Shown piece after piece: positions 40,270 to 50,468 of a DNA stretch of 64,000 nucleotides. The translations under genes and the position numbers were made by a program. Positions within the stretch are counted from its first letter, which is position 1; every line of letters starts with the position of its first letter. The notes beneath the pieces are model-generated. The model ran no database searches. It was not told where the DNA came from and saw only the letters and a list, made by a program, of their open reading frames with translations. Origin of the DNA: Gammaproteobacteria bacterium (GTDB lineage: Bacteria; Pseudomonadota; Gammaproteobacteria; Pseudomonadales; Porticoccaceae); the NCBI GenBank assembly GCA_018069465.1, contig JAGPUW010000025.1, forward strand, positions 680,438 to 744,437, in the 5' to 3' direction.

Positions 40270-41709
40270 CTAGGTTTTGGCCAGCTCAACGATCAGGTGT
40301 TTACCCCAGGCCCTTAGTGCCTTGAGTACTGCGGCTTTTTGCGGCTCAAGTTGCGGTGTTTTCTCCAGCGTGTCGAGCTCTGCAAAATAAGCGGACATGG
40401 TCAAATAGCCGCCCTCACCATCGATCAGCCGGCCTTGTTTGAGCTGCTGCCAGGCCGTGCGCTCAGCACTGCTAAGCGTCTCGCCGGCATAGCGAGCGCG
40501 ATAATTAAATAGCAGGCCATTATAGCGCTCATCACGGAACAACAGGGATTCATCGCCGAGATTTTGCAGCGGCGTACTGCGGATATTGGCCAACAGCGCT
40601 TTATCGCCATTCGGTAAAAAACCCTGGTACAGCGCCTGCTCGGGGTCCTCTATCTCGGGATAATCGGGCGCTGCAAATACAGCGGCAATCTTATCGCCAA
40701 GATCGACGGAGCAGAGCGTCTGCCAGTGCTGATAACAGCGTTCAAGGTCGATGCCCAGACGTTGCGCGGCAGGCTTGTCGAGCAACTTCGGCGTGGCGAT
40801 AACCGGGCAACGGTTGAGGTGAATCCCCTTCAGCGCCATGCGCTCCACGCCCTCGGGCAGGTCGGCAGTGGCGGTGAACAGGCGCTGGCGAATCTGCTCC
40901 GCATCGAGGCTCAGTAGAGGCTCGGGGTCGGCCATTAAATTCACCGCGATCACCGCGTTTTTATTACTCGGGTGGGCGGCGAGGGGCATCATCATCGCCG
41001 CGTAGCCATTGTCCCGAGGCAGGCGCGAGGATACGTGAAAGAAGGGCTTGCGCGACACCATGTCCACCAGACTCGCCGCTTTGTGTTTAAAGCGATGGCC
41101 GTAAACATAGTCGTAAAGGCGCGGTTGCTTTTCTTTCACCAAACGCGCCATGGCGATGGTCGCCGTGACGTCGGACAGCGCGTCGTGGGCGGCGGCGTGT
41201 TCAATGTTATTGGCAGCCGTCAGCTCTTCAAGGCGAAAGCTCGGCGCGCCGTCCGGCTTATTAGGCCAGACAATGCCCTCCGGGCGCAGGGCGCGAGTGA
41301 GGCGCAGCATGTCGATAATGTCCCAGCGAGAGTTGCCCTGCTGCCACTCCCTCTCATAGGGATCATAAAAATTGCGATAGAGGGTAAAACGCGTGATTTC
41401 ATCGTCGAAACGCAGGCTATTGTAGCCCACACCACAGGTACCCGGCTGGGACAGCTCGCGGTGAATAGCCGCAATAAATTGCGGTTCGCGGACCCCTTCG
41501 TCGCGCGCCTTTTGTGGCGTAATACCAGTAATCAAACAGGCCTGTGGCTGGGGCAGGCAATCGTCGGCGAGCTGACAATATTGCACCAGCGGCTCACCAA
41601 TAACATTCAGCTCCTCGTCGGTGCGCAGCCCAGCAAACTGTATCGGGCGATCCCGCGCGGGGTCGACGCCAGTGGTTTCGTAGTCGTGCCAGTAAAGTGT
41701 TGGTTTCAT
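40270..41709 (-). CDS. sbcB: Exodeoxyribonuclease I
   Basis: The 479-residue 3'-5' single-strand exonuclease belongs to the DnaQ-like superfamily. It shows ExoI (LYWHDYETTGVDPARDRP), ExoII (VGYNSLRFDDEITRFTLYRN) and ExoIII (AAHDALSDVTATIAMARL) motifs, with the SH3-like and C-terminal helical regions of ExoI after residue 200. It works in mismatch repair and recombination. It is a single gene, 83 nt upstream of pyrB on the same strand. Complete and typical in length. Confidence 0.94.
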   Translation of the reverse strand: MKPTLYWHDYETTGVDPARDRPIQFAGLRTDEELNVIGEPLVQYCQLADDCLPQPQACLITGITPQKARDEGVREPQFIAAIHRELSQPGTCGVGYNSLRFDDEITRFTLYRNFYDPYEREWQQGNSRWDIIDMLRLTRALRPEGIVWPNKPDGAPSFRLEELTAANNIEHAAAHDALSDVTATIAMARLVKEKQPRLYDYVYGHRFKHKAASLVDMVSRKPFFHVSSRLPRDNGYAAMMMPLAAHPSNKNAVIAVNLMADPEPLLSLDAEQIRQRLFTATADLPEGVERMALKGIHLNRCPVIATPKLLDKPAAQRLGIDLERCYQHWQTLCSVDLGDKIAAVFAAPDYPEIEDPEQALYQGFLPNGDKALLANIRSTPLQNLGDESLLFRDERYNGLLFNYRARYAGETLSSAERTAWQQLKQGRLIDGEGGYLTMSAYFAELDTLEKTPQLEPQKAAVLKALRAWGKHLIVELAKT

Positions 41710-41831
41710 TCTTCCGGGGGCGTGGTGGCAAATTTATTATCGATGACATTTCCCAGTGAGCAAGCCTCATGACTATCCACTGAGGGCAACACACTAGCAT
41801 AGGTAAAAATGGCCCGCGAATAAGCACGGGC

Positions 41832-41860
41832 AAAAAAATAGCGCCCTGAGGCGCTATTTT
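41832..41860 (-). terminator. Rho-independent terminator of the ompA-like gene
   Basis: AAAATAGCGCC (41835-41845) and GGCGCTATTTT (41850-41860) form an 11-bp perfect stem with loop CTGA. On the minus strand it is followed by a run of T (41832-41838 region), 16 nt after the OmpA-family stop. It could also stop rightward transcription. Confidence 0.85.
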
Positions 41861-41876
41861 CTAAGAGCAAAAACAA

Positions 41877-42866
41877 TCAGTCACCGAACACTTCCGAGTA
41901 GGAGAGTTCGCCAATTACGCGACGGTTACGCGCCCGCCCCTCTTTGGTGTTGTTGTCGGCAATAGGCCGCGCTTCACCGTAGCCCACTGTCGAAACTCGC
42001 TCAGGATCAAGGCCGTACATTTCAGCCAGCTTGGCTTCAACCGCAACCACGCGCCGCTCGGAAAGGCTCTGGTTGTAGTCATCAGTGCCAACTGAGTCGG
42101 TATGACCCTCCAATACCAGGTCGATATCGTCATGAGCCTTCATGGCATTGGCAATGGCTTCCAGCTCATCACCATAGATGGCTCGCACTATCGCTTTGTC
42201 AAATTCAAACTCAACATTCAGACGCACGGTGATGGTGCGAACTTCCGGCTCAGCCACGGGAGGTGGTGGAGGTGGTGCAATCGCTACCGGCGTGGGCTCT
42301 GGCTCAGCGACAACCATTGGCTTAGCTGGGGGGTTAAAGTAATAATTCACCGCCAGATTCAAGGCCAGATCGTCAACGCCGTCCTGGTGGTCACTGATTT
42401 TATGCAGCACACGCACATCGGAACGAAATTCCCACTGCGGTTCGAGCATTTTTGACAAGCCCATGCCGAGGGATAGCTGCTCGGTATATTCCTGGTTCAC
42501 TTCACTGAACTTGTAATCGCTGTCATTCAACTCGTAGTGAGCAACGCCCGCGACGATATAGGGGTTCCAGCCCTTGGCGTTTTCACCGAGGAAATAGAGC
42601 GCATCAATTCTCAGCGTATCAATGGCATTGCCACCAATTTCAGTACCGTAGCCCGCTTCCAGAGCCCAGCTATCAGCAAAGCGATAACCGAGATTAAAGC
42701 CGGCCACATAAGTCTCTTCACCGCCACCGACAAAGCGTTCGCTGTCGAGATAATAGCCAGTCACAGAGCCACCCACGTACAAACCTTCTGCCGCATTGAC
42801 ATTAGTGCTTAAGCTGGAGGCCAGCAATACTGCGCCCACTGCCCCTATCGTCTTTAATTTACCCAT
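41877..42866 (-). CDS. OmpA-family outer-membrane protein
   Basis: Start chosen at the ATG at 42866 (MGKLKTIGAVGAVLLASSLS), with a strong AGGGAAGGA site 6 nt upstream; the ATG at 42896 adds ten residues before the signal peptide. The 329-residue precursor has a signal peptide (cleaved near NVNA-AEG), an eight-stranded-type beta-barrel (about residues 30-180, for example GFNLGYRFADSWALEAGYG), a Pro-rich hinge (APPPPPPVAEPE) and a C-terminal OmpA peptidoglycan-binding domain with EFDKAIVRAIYGDEL, LEGHTDSVGTDDYNQSLSER and GEARPIADN...GRARNRRV. It should tether the outer membrane to peptidoglycan. It ends at a strong terminator and appears monocistronic. Confidence 0.92.
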   Translation of the reverse strand: MGKLKTIGAVGAVLLASSLSTNVNAAEGLYVGGSVTGYYLDSERFVGGGEETYVAGFNLGYRFADSWALEAGYGTEIGGNAIDTLRIDALYFLGENAKGWNPYIVAGVAHYELNDSDYKFSEVNQEYTEQLSLGMGLSKMLEPQWEFRSDVRVLHKISDHQDGVDDLALNLAVNYYFNPPAKPMVVAEPEPTPVAIAPPPPPPVAEPEVRTITVRLNVEFEFDKAIVRAIYGDELEAIANAMKAHDDIDLVLEGHTDSVGTDDYNQSLSERRVVAVEAKLAEMYGLDPERVSTVGYGEARPIADNNTKEGRARNRRVIGELSYSEVFGD

Positions 42867-43006
42867 TTGTCCTTCCCTCTTCTTGTTGAATATCATCCAA
42901 GATTATCAGTCAATACACCTAGCGTGCCCAAGATATCAAAGCACGCTCTCTATAATGACACATTCTTGAACCGCTTATCATTCTAGGCGAAAAATTTTTC
43001 GACGCC

Positions 43007-44524
43007 TTAAGATATATCAATAGTCCGCTGCTCAATAATGGCCTGCCACTGCGCGGGGCCACTGCGGTGCACCGAGTCGCCCTTGCTATCAACCGCCACT
43101 GTGACGGGCATATCGACCACTTCAAATTCGTAAATAGCCTCCATCCCCAACTCGGGAAAGGCCACCACTTTGGCCGCAGTAATCGCTTTTGACACCAGGT
43201 AGGCGGCACCGCCAACGGCCATTAAGTACACGGCGCGGTTGTCGCGTATGGCATCAATGGCCAGAGGGCCTCGCTCAGCCTTACCGACCATGCCAATGAG
43301 GCCGGTTTCTTCGAGCATAGTGCGGGTGAACTTATCCATCCGCGTCGCCGTCGTCGGCCCAGCGGGGCCAACCACCTCGTCACCCACTGGATCAACGGGG
43401 CCGACGTAGTAAATAAAGCGGTTGCTAAAGTCGACCGGCAAGTCTTCACCCGCTGCCAACATATCGGTGATTTTTTTATGGGCGGCATCGCGGCCGGTCA
43501 ACAATTTGCCCGAGAGCAAGACGGTCTCGCCACTCTGCCAGTCCTGAATCGACTCCGTTGTCAGCTCATCGAGATTAACCCGGCGCACACTGTCGCCCAC
43601 TTCCCAGGCGATATCGGGCCAGTCGTCGAGGTTGGGCGGTGTCAGCTCGGCGGGGCCGCTACCATCGAGGGTAAAGTGGGTGTGGCGTGTCGCCGCGCAA
43701 TTGGGAATCATCGCTATTGCTTTGTTGGCAGCGTGGGTCGGGTAGTCCTGCACTTTGACATCGAGCACTGTGGTCAGCCCGCCCAGCCCCTGGGCACCGA
43801 TACCCAAAGCATTCACCTTGGTCATCAGTTCAAGGCGCAACTCTTCACTGCGAGTTTGTGCGCCGCGTGCCTGTAGCTCATGGATGTCGATGGGCTCGAG
43901 CAAGGCTTCCTTGGCCACTAACATAGCTTTTTCAGCCGTGCCGCCGATGCCAATACCGAGCATCCCCGGCGGGCACCAGCCAGCGCCCATCTTCGGTACT
44001 TGCTCCAGCACCCAGTCGACAACGGAGTCTGAGGGATTGAGCATGGCAAACTTGGCCTTGGCCTCCGAGCCGCCACCTTTTGCCGCGACATAAACCTCTA
44101 GATTATCCCCGGGGACTATTTCGTAGTGAATAACCGCCGGTGTATTGTCGCCGGTATTCTTGCGCGCGCCATCGGGGTCATCGAGGATGGAGGCACGCAG
44201 AATATTATCCGGATTCATATAGGCCTGACGCACGCCCTCGTTCACCATATCGGTGACATTGAGCTCACTCTGCCACTGCACATTCATGCCCACTTTCAGG
44301 AAGACGGTGACAATGCCCGTATCCTGACAGATCGGCCGGTGCCCCATGGCACACATGCGCGAGTTGACCAGAATTTGCGCCATCGCATCTTTCGCCGCCT
44401 GGGATTCCTCGCGTTGATAGGCCTCGTCAACCGCTTGAATAAAATCGACGGGGTGATAGTAGGAAATAAACTGCAGCGCATCGGCCACACCTTGAATTAA
44501 ATCTTGCTGACGGATGACGGTCAT
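43007..44524 (-). CDS. Fumarate hydratase class I (iron-sulfur)
   Basis: The 505-residue enzyme interconverts fumarate and malate. The Fe-S domain has the conserved Cys in MGHRPICQDTGIVTVFLKVG and further Cys in AGWCPPGMLGIGIGGTAEKA and IAMIPNCAATRHTHF; the C-terminal domain has GPTTATRMDKFTRTMLEETG. It is the long single-chain class I form. An alternative is a related hydratase such as tartrate dehydratase, but the full-length fusion favours fumarase. A short AT palindrome CGAAAAATTTTTCG (42988-43001), flanked by GG-C and CGCC arms, sits just after the stop and may contribute to termination. Confidence 0.92.
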   Translation of the reverse strand: MTVIRQQDLIQGVADALQFISYYHPVDFIQAVDEAYQREESQAAKDAMAQILVNSRMCAMGHRPICQDTGIVTVFLKVGMNVQWQSELNVTDMVNEGVRQAYMNPDNILRASILDDPDGARKNTGDNTPAVIHYEIVPGDNLEVYVAAKGGGSEAKAKFAMLNPSDSVVDWVLEQVPKMGAGWCPPGMLGIGIGGTAEKAMLVAKEALLEPIDIHELQARGAQTRSEELRLELMTKVNALGIGAQGLGGLTTVLDVKVQDYPTHAANKAIAMIPNCAATRHTHFTLDGSGPAELTPPNLDDWPDIAWEVGDSVRRVNLDELTTESIQDWQSGETVLLSGKLLTGRDAAHKKITDMLAAGEDLPVDFSNRFIYYVGPVDPVGDEVVGPAGPTTATRMDKFTRTMLEETGLIGMVGKAERGPLAIDAIRDNRAVYLMAVGGAAYLVSKAITAAKVVAFPELGMEAIYEFEVVDMPVTVAVDSKGDSVHRSGPAQWQAIIEQRTIDIS

Positions 44525-44596
44525 AACATCTCGCTTCTTGGCTGAATAAAATATTATCGGCAGGTAGCACCTAAGGGGGTATTACCTAAGGGGCTA

Positions 44597-45391
44597 TTAA
44601 GGTGCCGTCGGACTCTGTTGTAAGCGGCTAAATTTTTCGTTGGTTTGTTTTCTAAAAGCATCCATGGACTTCACGGCCTGCTCAAATTCAGCCAGGCGAC
44701 GGCTTTGGCCCAGACGGTTTTTCTCGATCAATTTCTGCAGACTTGCCGTCTCACTATCGAAACCCTTGAGCTTGCTTTCAAGGCTTTTCAGCTGCCGGTG
44801 GAAATCATCCGTTTGTGCACTGGCCACCAGGGAAGCGCTACCCACCTTCTTCACTTCAGCCCGGGTCGTTTTCAAACCCGCGCGCACACTGCCCACATCT
44901 GCCTGCAGAGAGGCCAGGGATTTCCGCGTCTTTTGCAACGCTTTTTTAGCATCGCCATCGACAAGCTGCAGAGCCTGAATCGCCTTTTTATTGCGATCAT
45001 TGGCAACACCCCAAAGCTTTTTAATTTCGGCCCAATGAGTCACCAAGGTTTCTTCCTGTTTGCTGAGCTTGATGGCTAGCACCGCACCCGACTGGGCGAC
45101 AGATTCATCACTGGATTCGAGGCGATGGGCGAGATCATCGAAGCGCTCTTGCAGATACTGCTGAGACTGACTCTGGCGCCAGGAAAAAGCAGACAGGGCC
45201 ACCAGGCAAACACTCAATAGTGCGACCAAAAAGCAAAGTACGATGAAGCCGAACTTTCTCGGTGCAGCAACAGGCTGGGAGCTGACAGGGCGTGGCTTTT
45301 TTTTCTGCGTGGGCAAATCAGCCCGCGGAGTAGATGGCTCATCACGTCGGGCAATAAAGGGCTCGCGGCGTTGCAGCTTATCTTTTGTCAT
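44597..45391 (-). CDS. Hypothetical bitopic membrane protein with periplasmic coiled coil
   Basis: I do not recognise a family. The 264-residue protein has a basic/Pro-rich cytoplasmic N-terminus (residues 1-46), one transmembrane helix (about 47-70, FGFIVLCFLVALLSVCLVAL) and a long Lys/Glu/Gln-rich region (75-255) with heptad-like leucine spacing that should form a coiled coil outside the membrane. No cysteines or catalytic motifs are seen. It lies between fumarase and a membrane protein on the same strand, 72 nt upstream of the fumarase start. A role in envelope scaffolding is only a guess from its shape. Confidence 0.75.
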   Translation of the reverse strand: MTKDKLQRREPFIARRDEPSTPRADLPTQKKKPRPVSSQPVAAPRKFGFIVLCFLVALLSVCLVALSAFSWRQSQSQQYLQERFDDLAHRLESSDESVAQSGAVLAIKLSKQEETLVTHWAEIKKLWGVANDRNKKAIQALQLVDGDAKKALQKTRKSLASLQADVGSVRAGLKTTRAEVKKVGSASLVASAQTDDFHRQLKSLESKLKGFDSETASLQKLIEKNRLGQSRRLAEFEQAVKSMDAFRKQTNEKFSRLQQSPTAP

Positions 45392-45459
45392 TCTTGTTCA
45401 CTGTATTTGCAGGGGGTAAAACAGCTTGAATTATACACTTTTGTCGACTTAGCCCCATA

Positions 45460-45490
45460 AAAAAACCGGCCAACAAGGGCCGGTTTTTTT
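45460..45490 (-). terminator. Rho-independent terminator after the PuuD-like gene
   Basis: AAAAACCGGCC (45461-45471) pairs with GGCCGGTTTTT (45478-45488) around a 6-nt loop. T runs occur on both strands; on the minus strand it lies 13 nt after the PuuD-like stop and separates it from the coiled-coil gene. Confidence 0.88.
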
Positions 45491-45503
45491 ATGCATTCAC
45501 GCT

Positions 45504-46160
45504 TTAAACATATTGGAAAATCAAAGCCATTACTACGGCCAGACCAATGCTCGAATGAATAACACCTTTAACAGTGGTCATTGGACCCTGCTTGCCAACG
45601 ATACCATTCACCTCAAGTGCTGCGATCAAAGCCAGCACGACATACAAGCCTGTACCACCGCCATTGACGCTTAACAGGTTGCCAGCATCGTAACCCATGT
45701 GCGGCGAGGCCAGCATGCAGTAAGCCATTGGCGCAGAGAATAAAGTGTTAGTGCGCGAAGCCAGCAAGGCTTTAGCGCCGGCAGCCTTGCCATCACCTTC
45801 AACCATGCCCAGGGCAATTTTCTGGTTGGGCCAGATAATCAACCAAACATTGAGGAACATCAAAGTACCGAAAGCGGCACCGGCAACGATGTACTCATTC
45901 ATCACGCCCTGCTTCTGCACGCCCATCAGCAGTACAACACCGGTGATGAAGGTAAACATGGCGCCCCAACGGAACCACCACAAAGCGCTAGGGGCTAACT
46001 TAGCTTTAGCGTCGGACAGTGCCTCTGGCGTGGCGGACTTAAAATAGCCACCCTGGATGAAGTTAAAGTAGTACAGCAAACCAATCCAGGTAATGCCGAA
46101 CATTAAGTGTCCCCAGCGGACCAAAAAGTTAATAAACTCCATCGAAGAAAAGTTTTCCAT
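45504..46160 (-). CDS. PuuD-like (Urate_ox_N-type) integral membrane protein
   Basis: The 218-residue protein has about five to six hydrophobic helices and the segment FLVRWGHLMFGITWIGLLYYFNFIQG-type N-terminus (positions 11-36) with conserved His18 and WIGLLYYFNF, as in the membrane domain of PuuD-type urate hydroxylases. It lacks the C-terminal cytochrome c domain of full-length PuuD (about 400 residues). The role is therefore uncertain: a stand-alone electron-transfer or sensing membrane protein is possible. It is bracketed by a terminator downstream and the groSL terminator upstream, so it is a single-gene unit. It may have its own promoter in the 260-bp gap that contains an inverted repeat. 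Confidence 0.7.
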   Translation of the reverse strand: MENFSSMEFINFLVRWGHLMFGITWIGLLYYFNFIQGGYFKSATPEALSDAKAKLAPSALWWFRWGAMFTFITGVVLLMGVQKQGVMNEYIVAGAAFGTLMFLNVWLIIWPNQKIALGMVEGDGKAAGAKALLASRTNTLFSAPMAYCMLASPHMGYDAGNLLSVNGGGTGLYVVLALIAALEVNGIVGKQGPMTTVKGVIHSSIGLAVVMALIFQYV

Positions 46161-46255
46161 AGGTTGTGCCCTCAGCTCTGTCAGTTTTTTAGTATCGGTT
46201 TTAGTATTGCCACCCCATTTTCTTAATATAGAAAGCAGGGATAACTGGCAACCAT

Positions 46256-46331
46256 GATTTAATCACCCGCTATTCTAGTCACTTCGCCGCATGAATAAAA
46301 CCACCGAACAGCATCATCAAGTGATTAAATC
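46256..46331. repeat. 11-bp inverted repeat upstream of the PuuD-like gene
   Basis: GATTTAATCAC (46256-46266) and GTGATTAAATC (46321-46331) are perfect inverted copies 54 nt apart, about 95-170 nt upstream of the PuuD-like start. Each arm also contains the palindromic core GATTTAATC/GATTAAATC. Paired regulator half-sites are possible but unproven. Confidence 0.5.
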
Positions 46332-46372
46332 AAAATCATTCGCATTTACCTGCAGGAAAAACATGCCGGCAT

Positions 46373-46402
46373 AAAAAAACCCCGCAAAAGCGGGGTTTTT
46401 TT
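46373..46402 (-). terminator. Rho-independent terminator of the groSL operon
   Basis: AAAAACCCCGC (46375-46385) and GCGGGGTTTTT (46390-46400) form a strong stem with loop AAAA. The minus-strand T tail lies 20-50 nt after the groL stop. Confidence 0.9.
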
Positions 46403-46421
46403 ATTAGGTTGGGGAAACAGC

Positions 46422-48104
<1,683 letters not shown>

Positions 48105-48145
48105 TTATAAATCTTAGTTTCTAGTGGGGTACCGACAAGCCGGTA

Positions 48146-48442
48146 TCAGCCTTCAATAACGCCGAAGATTTCAGCTTCGCTCATAATAACGAGCTCATCG
48201 TCGCCATCTTTAATAGTGTTGTTGTTGCCGGGAAAACCACCAAAAACAACCTGGTCGCCGACTTTAACGCTGAGCGGGCTAATCTCGCCGCTGTTTAACA
48301 AACGGCCTTCACCGACGGCGACAACAACGCCTTCATTGGGCTTTTCTTTCGCCGAACCAGGCAGCAAAATACCGCCAGCAGTTGTTGACTCTTCTTCCTT
48401 GCGGCGCACGACAACACGGTCGTGCAAGGGACGAATTTTCAT
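48146..48442 (-). CDS. groS: Co-chaperonin GroES
   Basis: The 98-residue lid of the GroEL chamber begins [18 protein letters not shown], has the mobile loop [14 protein letters not shown] and ends [18 protein letters not shown]. It is the first gene of groSL; AGAGGTGGAG lies a few nt upstream of the ATG as the ribosome-binding site. Regulation by heat-shock sigma factor is likely (see upstream candidate). Nothing unusual. Confidence 0.97.
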   Translation of the reverse strand: MKIRPLHDRVVVRRKEEESTTAGGILLPGSAKEKPNEGVVVAVGEGRLLNSGEISPLSVKVGDQVVFGGFPGNNNTIKDGDDELVIMSEAEIFGVIEG

Positions 48443-48510
48443 CTAACTCCACCTCTTATATTGCATTAAGTAACGGTGCCCGGACACAGATAGAGTCCGA
48501 AGCTGACAAG

Positions 48511-48539
48511 TATCTGGAGGCAGCAAAATGGAAATCAAG
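48511..48539 (-). promoter_or_regulatory. Candidate sigma-32-type promoter of groSL
   Basis: On the minus strand CTTGAT (48534-48539) is followed after 13-14 nt by CCTCCAGATA (48511-48520), an approximate match to the heat-shock consensus CTTGAA-N(13-15)-CCCCATNT. It lies about 70-100 nt upstream of groS. No CIRCE element is visible. Confidence 0.45.
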
Positions 48540-48604
48540 GGCTAGACAATAAATTTATCGGTTTCCCGCAACAGCGCCAACACACTCTTAATTCCCGAGG
48601 GCTA

Positions 48605-49051
48605 TCAGGGCTCATCCTCTTCACGCCAATACTCACCCTCAAGGGTATTGTTATTTTTTTCTTCACGATGGACAGAAGCACCGACAACACCGCCCTCAAA
48701 CACCTTCACCCGCCCCACGAGGCGACGCACCAGCCATTGACGAATAACGGGGGTCAAGCCGGCAAAGCCGATGGCATCGGTAAAAAATCCGGGGGTCAGT
48801 AACAGCGCACCGGAGACAGCCAGCACGATGCCTTCGAGCATTTCCTGAGCGGGCAGCTCACCACTTTCCATGCGCTGATTGACGCGCAGCAAAGTGCTCA
48901 AGCCCTGACGCCGCAGCAGAGCCAGACCGATCATTGCGGTCAACAGCACCGAGGCAATAGTGGGCAGGGCGCCGATCACTCCACCGACCTGAATCAACAG
49001 CCACATTTCAACAATCGGCACGACAATAAAAACTAACAGCAGGATGCGCAT
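48605..49051 (-). CDS. fxsA: FxsA family membrane protein
   Basis: The 148-residue protein starts MRILLLVFIVVPIVEMWLLI and contains a second hydrophobic segment (GALPTIASVLLTAMIGLALLRRQG) and a third (VLAVSGALLLTPGFFTDAIG), the LLLTPGFFTD motif being diagnostic for FxsA. In E. coli overproduction of FxsA affects F-plasmid exclusion of phage T7; its cellular role is not known. It is near groSL, as in several gammaproteobacteria, 163 nt upstream of groS on the same strand. The C-terminal tail is acidic (EYWREEDEP). Confidence 0.9.
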   Translation of the reverse strand: MRILLLVFIVVPIVEMWLLIQVGGVIGALPTIASVLLTAMIGLALLRRQGLSTLLRVNQRMESGELPAQEMLEGIVLAVSGALLLTPGFFTDAIGFAGLTPVIRQWLVRRLVGRVKVFEGGVVGASVHREEKNNNTLEGEYWREEDEP

Positions 49052-49205
49052 GGGTACTCCATTACAGAATCGAATAGCTTAACAGTTGGGCTTCACTGGA
49101 TAAATTCAAGCACTTACACCGACATTGGCAAACTCTAACAGACGGCGCTGGTCGGCGAGGCCCTATTTGTTTTAAGGTAGCGCCACATCCATTTTCAGGC
49201 AGACC

Positions 49206-50459
49206 ATGGCCAGCCAGTCACTGCGCAGTATTATGTTCAACCGGCGCATGCTGATTTGCGTGTTTACCGGCTTTGCTTCGGGCTTGCCCCTCTATATTCT
49301 GGTTACGCTGGTGCCCGCCTGGCTGCGTACCGAGGGCGTCGGGCTTAAAGAAATCGGCCTCTTTACCTTGATTGGCCTGCCCTACACCTGGAAGTTTTTC
49401 TGGTCGCCGCTGCTGGAAAGATACCCCTTGCCGCTGCTCGGGCGACGCCGGGGCTGGATGCTGCTGACCCAGCTCGGCCTGCTCTGCAGCATCGCCGCCC
49501 TGCCCCAGTTTGACACCACTACTCAGCTTTGGCCCCTCGCTGCACTCTGTGGCTTGATCGCTTTCCTGAGCGCCAGCCAGGACATTGTTATCGATGCCTA
49601 CCGCCGCGAGCTGCTGCCCGACATCGAACTCGGCCTCGGCAATTCCATCCACGTTAACGCCTACCGCATTGCCGGTCTGGTGCCGGGCTCGCTGTCATTG
49701 ATTCTCGCCGATTTTCTGCCCTGGGATACGGTATTTTTAATTACCGCCGCCTTCATGTTGATAGCCATTGCACTGACTCTGTCTATCAACGAGCCACGCC
49801 ATCCCAGCCCTGTACCCGCGACACTACAGGCCGCAATAGTCGAGCCCTTTCGCGAGTTTTTTCAGCGCCTCGGGCTATCCCAGGCACTGCTGGTATTGAG
49901 CTTTATGTTTCTCTACAAACTCGGCGATAACCTGGCGACCGCACTGGCGACGCCCTTTTATATCGACATGGGCTTTGAGCTCTCGCAAATTGGCCTGATC
50001 GCCAAACACGCGGCGCTGTGGCCGATGATTGTCGGCGGCCTGCTCGGCGGTTTGATGATGGTGAAAATTGGTATCAACCGGGCGCTTTGGGTGTTCGGTG
50101 TGGTGCAGCTAATCTCGATTTTCGGCTTCGCGCTAATGGCCCACGTCGGCGAGGGACTGTGGCTACTGGCGCTGGTGATCGGCTTTGAATATCTCGGTGT
50201 TGGGCTGGGCGCTGCGGCCTTTATTGCCTTTATCGCCCGCACCACGAGTCGCCTGCATAGCGCCACCCAATTTGCGCTGTTTACAGCGCTGACAGCCGTG
50301 CCCCGCACCATCGCCAATGCGGGCACCGGCTATTTGGTGGAGGCCGTGGGCTGGGAGCAGTTTTTCTACATTTGCGCTCTGCTTGCCCTGCCCGGCATGT
50401 TGTTATTATTTAAAGTGGCGCCCTGGAATAGCCACGACGAAAGTGGCGACCAGGCCTAA
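49206..50459 (+). CDS. ampG: AmpG-family MFS permease
   Basis: The 417-residue transporter has about 12 hydrophobic helices and begins SLRSIMFNRRMLICVFTGFASGLPLYI, with GLKEIGLFTLIGLPYTWKFFWSPLLER-like sequence (positions 46-73) and LSASQDIVIDAYRRELL, all typical of AmpG. AmpG imports anhydro-muropeptides for peptidoglycan recycling. It is shorter than E. coli AmpG (about 490 residues) because the C-terminal extra helices are absent, but this is common in non-enteric forms. It converges on ampE (10 nt gap), placing importer and cytosolic amidase next to each other. Confidence 0.88.
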   Translation: MASQSLRSIMFNRRMLICVFTGFASGLPLYILVTLVPAWLRTEGVGLKEIGLFTLIGLPYTWKFFWSPLLERYPLPLLGRRRGWMLLTQLGLLCSIAALPQFDTTTQLWPLAALCGLIAFLSASQDIVIDAYRRELLPDIELGLGNSIHVNAYRIAGLVPGSLSLILADFLPWDTVFLITAAFMLIAIALTLSINEPRHPSPVPATLQAAIVEPFREFFQRLGLSQALLVLSFMFLYKLGDNLATALATPFYIDMGFELSQIGLIAKHAALWPMIVGGLLGGLMMVKIGINRALWVFGVVQLISIFGFALMAHVGEGLWLLALVIGFEYLGVGLGAAAFIAFIARTTSRLHSATQFALFTALTAVPRTIANAGTGYLVEAVGWEQFFYICALLALPGMLLLFKVAPWNSHDESGDQA

Positions 50460-50468
50460 AATGCACAC

